64,000 nucleotides of DNA from assembly GCA_015066105.1 (NCBI GenBank), contig SVOY01000001.1:186001-250000 (forward strand). Reading direction: 5' to 3'. Origin of the DNA: Oscillospiraceae bacterium. GTDB lineage: Bacteria; Bacillota; Clostridia; Oscillospirales; Acutalibacteraceae. Shown one piece after another: positions 58,104-64,000 of the stretch. How positions within the stretch are numbered: the stretch's first letter is position 1; each line of letters begins with the position of its first letter. Both the position numbers and the translations under genes were made by a program. The notes under the pieces were generated by a model. The model had not been told where the DNA came from. It did not search any database and was given only the letters and a program-made list of their open reading frames with translations.

Positions 58104-61010
58104 TTATTTATCCTCGGGTGTAAACAGCTCTCTTTTTATCTCTTTTTGCGGGGGAGAGATGAGCTCTCTTACGGGACCCTTTTCCTTATTGGTGTGGTCA
58201 AAAAGGTTAAGGTTTACGCTTTCTATTACCTCAACGGGAGCAGACTTCTGCTTAACGGGGAGGAAGATATTCTCGCTGAAATAGTCATTCTCAGCCTGGA
58301 AGGCGGCAAGTGCCTTCAGCTTCTTCTTCTTTCTCTTAAGAAGGAGGTTGAAGAGGATTACGGCAAGCATAACAAACAGCGTAAAGAGGGTTATCGTAAG
58401 GCCGCCCTTGAAGCCGGGAACACTGTAGGAAAATTCAACGGTATGCTCGCCCTTTTCCACCCTCACTGCAAGCAGGGCATCTGCAAGCATAACAATGTCG
58501 CTTCTGTCAACCTTTTCACCGTCAAGGTAAACATCCCAGCCGGAGTTGTAGGGGATTGAGGTGTAAATAAGGCAATCCTCGGGGGCGGTAACGCTGCCCT
58601 TAATATAGGTGTCCTCAAAGGTATCAATGTTAACCTGATTTTTTGCAAGTCGCTTATAGCCCTTTTCAAGTATCTCGTTATCAATGCCGTAGGCACAGAA
58701 TTTAACCGTACCCGTGTTTGCCTCAACGGGAACATTAACCGTCACAACCTGACCCTTCCGGAGATAGCCGAGGTCAAAAATGCAGTGCTGTGACATTGAT
58801 TGGGTTATAACACCCGTGGGCGTGTTGATTGTTACACTCTTGTCGTCAAAGCCCGTAGCCTCAAAGTTGATGTAAATGTTTCCGTCGGTGGGGGCAATAA
58901 TGCGGTAGGTTGCCGAAGCATCAAGCTCGTCGGAGCGCTTATCGTAAAACTGACTGTAGGATGTGGTGTCAAAAAAGGGCTCAAGGTTTGAGTAGCTTAT
59001 ACCGTCAACGGGAATTTCAATAAAGGGAGTGCCGAGACCGCCCGTTGCAAGGTCAAAGAAATCGCCCTGAAGCTCAAAGGGATTTTTGCCCGAGTTTTCC
59101 CAATCCGTGTGATATTGGCTTGTTTCCCACTGCTCAAGTGAGCTGTCTGCACAGTAGGCGAGGGGAAGATAATAATTGTTTTCGTAGGTAACGTATTTAT
59201 CGTAGCTGTTCACCTGTGAAAAATAAGGTGAGACGGCGTGTACGTCGGGGGTTGAATTGTTTACAATATATTTCATTGCAAACATCATATTGTAAACGGG
59301 TGTCTGCGGATTATAGGTGTAGCTGTTGATTTCATTGCTCATCATGCCGAGATTGTGCTGAAGATTTGCAAGCTTTTCAAAGGCCATGGATGAGAAAACG
59401 GAGGCACCGTTGTAATAGTACCAGCTCGGGTCCATTCTTGTGCGCAGATTTGAAAGCTCCATACGGTAAAAGCTGTCCTGCTCAATTTCGTCAATGCTGT
59501 CCTTTACAACCCTGAAGCTGTCGTAATCGGAAACGTAGGGCGTGCGGTCAACGGAGATTTCCATTGTGCTTGTGTCGCACATTACAGCCTCACTGCAGCA
59601 GCAAACAAGCATCAGTGCGGCAACGGAGGCGGCCTTGTATCGCTTATCCTTGAATATTGAAAGCACGATAACGAAAATAACAACAAGTAAAAATGAGAGA
59701 AGAACGGTGCCCGTTGTAACGTTTTTGCTTGTCAGCTCGTCAACGAGTATGATAAAGGCGAAAATGCCCGTGCCGACACCGCCGATGAGCCTTGTTGAAA
59801 ATTCGTTGAGTCTTATGAAGACCTTGTAGGCTACAACAAGCAGAACAAAGGAGTAAATGAAGGACTGTCTGTAGGGCAGGTCGTTGGGGAAATGGAAGGC
59901 GTGCCAGATATAGTTGGGAATATTGAGGCTGAAGCTGAAATAAAGCACCGTAAGAAGAGAAAGGGTTGCAACCTTTTCTTTTTTTGTAATTGTTTTTGAA
60001 AAGAAGTAAAGGGGAGCGAGAATAACCGTAACAATGCCGCAGTATACGTTGGGGAGAACGTCGTCGCCGCTGCTTCTTATTGTGGTTGTGAGGCTTGCAA
60101 GGTGGTTTGCAAAAAAGTCAAAATATGAAAAATAGGTCTCAAGCTCTGTGGGGAAGGGGTTTGAGGTTGCCGAGCAGTCGGTGAGAATTCTGTAAACGGG
60201 AATAAGAACAACTGCCATAAGTCCCGCCGCCGTAAGTGAGCCTATACCGAAAATAAAGGCGGTGCGGATAAAGCGGTTGTTTGACATTGAGGCAACAATG
60301 CCCTTTTTGCTTTGTGCAAAGCGTGAGCTTACCTTGCTGTCTGTGGAATAGCGTGAGAAGAAATAATAGAAGAAGTATATTACGGAGAAAATGCAAAGCA
60401 TAAAGGAGATGTAGTAGTTTGAAAACATACTAAGGGCAAGCACCGTAACATAGGTGCGCATTTTTCCGTGGTTTATAATTCGCTCAATTCCGTAGGTGAG
60501 AAGAGGAAGAAGGAACATTGCGTCAAGCCACATAATATTCCAGTAGTAGGCGAGCATATAGCCGCAGAAGGCGTAAAGCACACTGAAGGCGCAGGTTGCA
60601 AGGCTTTGATTGCGCAGTGATTTTTTAACGTAATATGTGAATGACGAAGCGCTAAGAGCCGATTTGATAAGCACCATAACGCCAATGGCAACGGGAATAT
60701 TCTTGTGGCTGAAAAAGAATATAACCGCACTCAGGGGGCTTGAAAGATAGTTGAAGAAGTTGCCCAGAAAGCAGCTGCCGAGGCCGCTTGTCCACGAATA
60801 AATAAGGCTGTCTCCGTTTTTAACCCTTTCATAAAGCTCGGCAAAAAGCGGGCCGTACTGATGATAAAGGTCCATTCTCAAAACGGTTTTGTCACCAAAG
60901 GGCACAACTCCGTTGCAAAGATAAATTATCAGCATTGTTACTGCCGCAGCAAAAAATGAGATAAATATGTAGCTGTAATTCTGCCACAGCTTTTTTTCTT
61001 TGTTAAGCAT
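58104..61010 (-). CDS. YfhO family membrane protein
   Basis: A 968-residue protein with about 13 TM helices. The N-terminal region GDKTVLRMDLYHQYGPLFAELYERVKNGDSLIYSWTSGLGSCFLGNFFNYLSSPLS is the YfhO signature and resembles the substrate loop of GT-C glycosyltransferases (D-L-Y-H-Q-Y). A large extracytoplasmic domain (about 470-880) and a last TM helix precede a ~70-residue basic then acidic cytosolic tail. Bacillus YfhO takes part in glycosylation of teichoic acids, so a GT-C-type role at the cell surface is likely. It is monocistronic. Confidence 0.93.
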   Translation of the reverse strand: MLNKEKKLWQNYSYIFISFFAAAVTMLIIYLCNGVVPFGDKTVLRMDLYHQYGPLFAELYERVKNGDSLIYSWTSGLGSCFLGNFFNYLSSPLSAVIFFFSHKNIPVAIGVMVLIKSALSASSFTYYVKKSLRNQSLATCAFSVLYAFCGYMLAYYWNIMWLDAMFLLPLLTYGIERIINHGKMRTYVTVLALSMFSNYYISFMLCIFSVIYFFYYFFSRYSTDSKVSSRFAQSKKGIVASMSNNRFIRTAFIFGIGSLTAAGLMAVVLIPVYRILTDCSATSNPFPTELETYFSYFDFFANHLASLTTTIRSSGDDVLPNVYCGIVTVILAPLYFFSKTITKKEKVATLSLLTVLYFSFSLNIPNYIWHAFHFPNDLPYRQSFIYSFVLLVVAYKVFIRLNEFSTRLIGGVGTGIFAFIILVDELTSKNVTTGTVLLSFLLVVIFVIVLSIFKDKRYKAASVAALMLVCCCSEAVMCDTSTMEISVDRTPYVSDYDSFRVVKDSIDEIEQDSFYRMELSNLRTRMDPSWYYYNGASVFSSMAFEKLANLQHNLGMMSNEINSYTYNPQTPVYNMMFAMKYIVNNSTPDVHAVSPYFSQVNSYDKYVTYENNYYLPLAYCADSSLEQWETSQYHTDWENSGKNPFELQGDFFDLATGGLGTPFIEIPVDGISYSNLEPFFDTTSYSQFYDKRSDELDASATYRIIAPTDGNIYINFEATGFDDKSVTINTPTGVITQSMSQHCIFDLGYLRKGQVVTVNVPVEANTGTVKFCAYGIDNEILEKGYKRLAKNQVNIDTFEDTYIKGSVTAPEDCLIYTSIPYNSGWDVYLDGEKVDRSDIVMLADALLAVRVEKGEHTVEFSYSVPGFKGGLTITLFTLFVMLAVILFNLLLKRKKKKLKALAAFQAENDYFSENIFLPVKQKSAPVEVIESVNLNLFDHTNKEKGPVRELISPPQKEIKRELFTPEDK

Positions 61011-61094
61011 TGTTTACCTTCTTTCCAAAAATTAACTTACTATATAATACAATAATTATAAAAAGTCTGCAAGGTGTTTTTGTTAACATTTTTG

Positions 61095-61123
61095 TTCTAT
61101 TCGGTCTTGCGTAAACATATATT
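61095..61123 (+). promoter_or_regulatory. Candidate sigma-E promoter of the spoIIIA operon
   Basis: TTCTATT (61095-61101), 14 bp, CATATATT (61116-61123). Compared with the sigma-E consensus KMATATT-N14-CATACAMT, 5/7 and 6/8 positions agree. It lies 30 bp before spoIIIAA. Confidence 0.55.
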
Positions 61124-61152
61124 GAAGCAGAAAACAAAAAGAGGTGACGGTT

Positions 61153-62172
61153 TTGACCAAAGAGATTAAGGACAAGGACTTTACAAGTGCACTTAGCATA
61201 ATAAGGGGTGAGCTTAAAAATAACCTTACGGCCTTACCCGAGGAGCTTAAAATGCAAACGGCGGAAATCCGTCTGAGAACGGGAAAGCCGGTGGTGCTTT
61301 TCGGTACATACGGCAGCGCTTTCCTTTCTGCGGGACAAGGTATCACAAAAGAAAGGGAGAAAAGCTTCGTCTGCTACAGCCGTGATATGAACGATATTTT
61401 TTCGCGCCTTTGCTCCTTTTCCGTGCATACCCATCTGCAGAGCATAGTGAACGGCTTTATCACAATTCAGGGCGGCCACCGTGTGGGAATCTGCGGCACG
61501 GCAGTTACGGACAGCGGCAACGGAATAACCTCGGTAAGGGATATTTCCTCACTTAATATCCGTATTGCCCGCGAAAAACGGGGCTGCAGCGATGTGATTT
61601 ACAACACCCTTTTTCATTCGGGTCTGCAGAGCATTATTATTGCAGGCTCGCCGATGACGGGCAAAACAACGGTTCTTCGTGACCTTGTAAGGCGCATATC
61701 TGACGGTGAAATTTCAAGGAAGGTGTGCGTAATTGATGAGCGGCAGGAAATTGCCGCAATGAATGCAGGCTTCTGTCAGCGTGATGTGGGGCTTAATACG
61801 GATGTCTTTGACCTTTATCCTAAGGACAAGGCTGTTATAAATGCTGTGAAAACAATGTCGCCCGAGCTTATTGCAATGGACGAGCTTTGCAGTGACAGCG
61901 AAATTGAAGCGGTACGTCTGGGTGTGAACAGCGGTGTCAAATTTATTGTTACGGTTCACGCGGCGGATTATTCCGAAATTCTTTCGCGTGAGCAGATAAA
62001 AAAGCTGCTTCGGACCTATTCCTTTGAAAAGCTGGTGCTTCTCAAAAAGGACAGCCTCGGTCAGGTTGAGGGGATTTACGACACAAAGGAGCTTCTTGAT
62101 GAGATTATCGGGCGGGATATTGGTCTTGGCAAGTATGATATTTACGGGAGTGATGATGTCATCACGGCTTAA
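61153..62172 (+). CDS. spoIIIAA: Stage III sporulation protein AA (ATPase)
   Basis: A 339-residue secretion-type ATPase. Walker A is GSPMTGKT (residues 165-172), Walker B-like VCVIDERQEIAAM, and ELIAMDELCSDSEIEAV and TVHAADYSEI are conserved. It powers the mother-cell part of the SpoIIIA-SpoIIQ channel feeding the forespore. TTG 61153 has AGAGGTG 6 nt upstream; a GTG at 61144 lies inside that site. The 3' end overlaps spoIIIAB by 74 bp. Confidence 0.95.
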   Translation: MTKEIKDKDFTSALSIIRGELKNNLTALPEELKMQTAEIRLRTGKPVVLFGTYGSAFLSAGQGITKEREKSFVCYSRDMNDIFSRLCSFSVHTHLQSIVNGFITIQGGHRVGICGTAVTDSGNGITSVRDISSLNIRIAREKRGCSDVIYNTLFHSGLQSIIIAGSPMTGKTTVLRDLVRRISDGEISRKVCVIDERQEIAAMNAGFCQRDVGLNTDVFDLYPKDKAVINAVKTMSPELIAMDELCSDSEIEAVRLGVNSGVKFIVTVHAADYSEILSREQIKKLLRTYSFEKLVLLKKDSLGQVEGIYDTKELLDEIIGRDIGLGKYDIYGSDDVITA

Positions 62173-62602
62173 AAAAAGAAGTGTTTTTCTCGGTGAAGCG
62201 GTGATGTTTATTTCGCAGGTGAGTATGGAGATTGAGTATATCAACCTGCCGTTGCTTGAAATACTTGAAAAGGTTGCCGCGGGGGATTGCTGCAAAAGCC
62301 TTGATTTTATACCCCTTTGCCTTGAAAAATGGAAAAAGGGCGAGGATTTTTCGGTCTCCTGGGAAAATGCCGTTGAGCAGTCATCACTGCCGATGAAAAA
62401 AGAAGAAAGGCAGAAGCTGAAAAGCCTGAGCATGCTTCTCGGCACAAGTGATGCGGCGGGGCAGAAAAATCTGCTTGGCCTTTACGCCAATTACTTTTCG
62501 GCCTATTACGAAAAGGCTCAGAGGGAGTATGAAAAATACGCAAGGATGTGTGTTACGCTCGGTGCGGTTACGGGAACAGGGATATTTATTATGCTGATAT
62601 AG
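62099..62602 (+). CDS. spoIIIAB: Stage III sporulation protein AB
   Basis: A 167-residue protein with an N-terminal TM helix (LSGGILVLASMIFTGVMM) and a C-terminal one (MCVTLGAVTGTGIFIMLI), and between them a helical cytosolic domain with EAVMFISQVSMEIEYINLPLLEILE. Size and pattern match SpoIIIAB, a T2SS F-like component of the SpoIIIA channel. AAAGGAG at 62085-62091 with 7 nt spacing fixes ATG 62099, inside spoIIIAA in another frame. Confidence 0.93.
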   Translation: MRLSGGILVLASMIFTGVMMSSRLKKRSVFLGEAVMFISQVSMEIEYINLPLLEILEKVAAGDCCKSLDFIPLCLEKWKKGEDFSVSWENAVEQSSLPMKKEERQKLKSLSMLLGTSDAAGQKNLLGLYANYFSAYYEKAQREYEKYARMCVTLGAVTGTGIFIMLI

Positions 62603-62633
62603 GGTGAAGTCTGCAAGCAAAGGAGGCATTTCA

Positions 62634-62828
62634 ATGGAGGTTGACCTGATTTTCAAGATAGCAGGAATAGGAATAGTTGTGGCGGTGCTTAATCAGATTT
62701 TGAGCCGCACGGAAAAAAGCGAATATGCAATGCTCACAACCCTTGCCGGTGTGCTTATAGTGTTTTTTATGGTTATACCCGAAATCAAGGAGCTGTTTGA
62801 AGAAATAAGAGAGCTGCTGGAGTTCTGA
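62634..62828 (+). CDS. spoIIIAC: Stage III sporulation protein AC
   Basis: A 64-residue two-helix membrane protein: VDLIFKIAGIGIVVAVLNQIL and YAMLTTLAGVLIVFFMVIPEI. The sequence and size match SpoIIIAC. AAGGAGG fixes ATG 62634; an earlier in-frame start at 62604 is rejected. It is followed by spoIIIAD after 1 bp. Confidence 0.94.
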   Translation: MEVDLIFKIAGIGIVVAVLNQILSRTEKSEYAMLTTLAGVLIVFFMVIPEIKELFEEIRELLEF

Positions 62829-62829
62829 T

Positions 62830-63210
62830 ATGCTTGTTAAAATCATAGCTCTTGCCCTTACGGCCGCCCTTGTCACGGTTATACTAAGAAAGCATTGCCG
62901 TGAGCTTGTGCCTTTTTTTGAAATTGCGGTGCTTATCGCTGCTCTTTTTATGCTCTCCGACCTTCAGACGCAGGGAGAAAGCTCAATCGGCAGGCTCTTT
63001 TCACTTTATTCTGAGGGCAGTGAGGTTTTTCCGGCAATTTTCAAGGCGGCAACGGTTACGGTGCTCAGCCGTCTTGCCTCAGATATGTGCAGAGAAAGCG
63101 GAAACGGGCTTATGGGCGACATTGTTGAGCTTGCGGGCAGAATGATGCTTGTTATGCTGGCCGTACCCTTTATTGAAAGGGTAACGGAAATAGCCCTGTC
63201 ATTTATATGA
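62830..63210 (+). CDS. spoIIIAD: Stage III sporulation protein AD
   Basis: A 126-residue membrane protein with three to four helices: LVKIIALALTAALVTVILRKH, FFEIAVLIAALFML, and a C-terminal GRMMLVMLAVPFIERVTEIALSFI. It matches SpoIIIAD. Its stop TGA overlaps the spoIIIAE ATG (ATGA), so translation is coupled. Confidence 0.94.
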   Translation: MLVKIIALALTAALVTVILRKHCRELVPFFEIAVLIAALFMLSDLQTQGESSIGRLFSLYSEGSEVFPAIFKAATVTVLSRLASDMCRESGNGLMGDIVELAGRMMLVMLAVPFIERVTEIALSFI

Positions 63211-64000
63211 TGAAAAAAGCTGTACTTTTGTTGCTTATTGCGTCGCTTTTATTCCTTTTTCCTTTAACTGCCTTCTGCACCGACGGCACAGAAGCACTTG
63301 AGGGTGTTGAGCAGGACTTTTTTTCGGGCCTTGACGGTGAGGTGTACGGTCTGCTTTCGGATTTCGGCCTTGACAGCCTAGACGCGGAAAGCTTTTTTAC
63401 CGACGGTGCCGAAAACATCAGAGCCTACTTTACCGATACCCTTAAAGACAAGCTTCAGAATTCCGCCGCCTGGTTTTTTCTCGGCGTGGGGATAATAATG
63501 CTGCTCGCTATATTTTCAAGTGCCTTTGATTTTTCAAATTCGGGTGATGCCTTTACGCTTTTTGCCTGTGCGGTGATTTGCCTTATAACCGTGGGCAAAA
63601 TCAGCTCCTTTCTCAACTGTGTTCTTTCATGTATGGCACTCAACGGCAAGCTGATGCTATCCTTTATTCCTGTTTTTGCACTGCTGATTTCTCTTTCGGG
63701 CAACCCTGCAAGTGCCCTTACCTATAACAGCTTTCTTCTGTTTTTCTGCGAGTGTATGAGCTTTTTTCTCGATAATGCTTTTGTCAGCCTTGTGGGTGTT
63801 TATTTCAGCATGTCCGTCGGCTTCGCCTTTAACACAAGCATCAATCTCAACCGCTTTACAAACGGTGCAAACAGAATTTTCTCTCTTACTCTCAGCTCCT
63901 GCGGCACCCTGTTTACGGCAGTGCTTTCACTTAAAAACCTTCTTGCCGCGGCAACGGATTCCCTTTCCGTAAAGGGTGTGCGTTTTCTTCTCAGCAGTCT
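63207..64000 (+). CDS. spoIIIAE: Stage III sporulation protein AE, partial
   Basis: The first ~264 residues of SpoIIIAE; the frame is open at the window end (full length about 390-400). Signal peptide MMKKAVLLLLIASLLFLFPLTAFC, an acidic extracytoplasmic segment, then TM helices beginning with AAWFFLGVGIIMLLAIFSSAF. LSLKNLLAAATDSLSVKGVRFLLSS near the edge is a family signature. ATG 63207 overlaps the spoIIIAD stop; a second ATG at 63210 is equally possible. Confidence 0.93.
   Translation, partial: MMKKAVLLLLIASLLFLFPLTAFCTDGTEALEGVEQDFFSGLDGEVYGLLSDFGLDSLDAESFFTDGAENIRAYFTDTLKDKLQNSAAWFFLGVGIIMLLAIFSSAFDFSNSGDAFTLFACAVICLITVGKISSFLNCVLSCMALNGKLMLSFIPVFALLISLSGNPASALTYNSFLLFFCECMSFFLDNAFVSLVGVYFSMSVGFAFNTSINLNRFTNGANRIFSLTLSSCGTLFTAVLSLKNLLAAATDSLSVKGVRFLLSS

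Overview
This is a chromosomal segment of an anaerobic, spore-forming member of the Clostridia, most likely a gut Oscillospirales/Ruminococcaceae-type organism. The evidence is a Spo0A-box promoter in front of spoIIGA-sigE, a spoIVFA/spoIVFB-like pair, the start of the spoIIIA operon, an IreB gene, sigma-A promoters with 17-bp spacers, strong GGAGG ribosome binding sites, and many palindromic intergenic repeats that I associate from memory with gut Firmicutes. No plasmid, phage or CRISPR locus is visible. The assignment to a family is inference.

Layout. 1-1.3 kb: end of an azlC-type exporter gene, ireB, a conserved small protein and tRNA-Arg(CCG). 1.5-5 kb: a compact sulfur/thiol module (thioredoxin, rhodanese, CoA-disulfide reductase-rhodanese fusion) facing a Crp/Fnr regulator. 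A perfect TGTGATG-T-CATCACA operator lies 41 bp before the predicted start of the module transcript. 5.5-14.8 kb: secreted and cytosolic hydrolases, a hexapeptide acyltransferase with GlmM, a queT-type transporter with a structured leader, an MFS transporter and two small XRE-type genes. 15-19.5 kb: a secreted transglutaminase-like/fibronectin-III protein and a two-component system. 19.6-26.3 kb: glycan use (GH36 alpha-galactosidase, N-acetylhexosamine-1-kinase-like protein, sialidase-like secreted protein) mixed with hpf and a 23S rRNA methyltransferase. 27-38.9 kb: housekeeping (D,D-carboxypeptidase, pgi, rnhB, yraN, thrC, tig-clpP-clpX, secG). 39-45.4 kb: LysR regulator, spoIIGA-sigE, a sugar kinase/HAD phosphatase pair and a second lipase-like secreted protein. 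45.4-45.8 kb: a gene-free block of stacked short tandem repeats. 45.8-54.2 kb: a DUF5058-type membrane pair, the spoIVF-like M23/M50 pair with a radical SAM enzyme and DUF2344 protein, then rplS, lepB, rbgA and a GNAT. 54-64 kb: a dehydrogenase, an ATP-grasp protein, a MATE exporter whose 3' end is interrupted by a MITE-like element, a YfhO-type membrane protein, and spoIIIAA to spoIIIAE, the last cut by the window end.

How the parts connect. The sporulation genes form a plausible cascade inside one window: Spo0A-P would fire the spoIIGA-sigE promoter, SpoIIGA would process pro-SigE, and SigE would read the candidate sigma-E promoter in front of spoIIIAA. The Crp/Fnr gene and its putative operator make a self-contained regulated thiol/persulfide unit.

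Most unusual signals: (1) the regulated thiol module; (2) a TA-flanked 272-bp element whose in silico removal restores an immediate stop codon in the MATE gene; (3) heptanucleotide arrays that repeatedly start just after stop codons; (4) an exact 15-unit degenerate hexamer array; (5) a lipase-like protein with Cys in the nucleophile position; (6) a pseudoknot-capable leader before queT.
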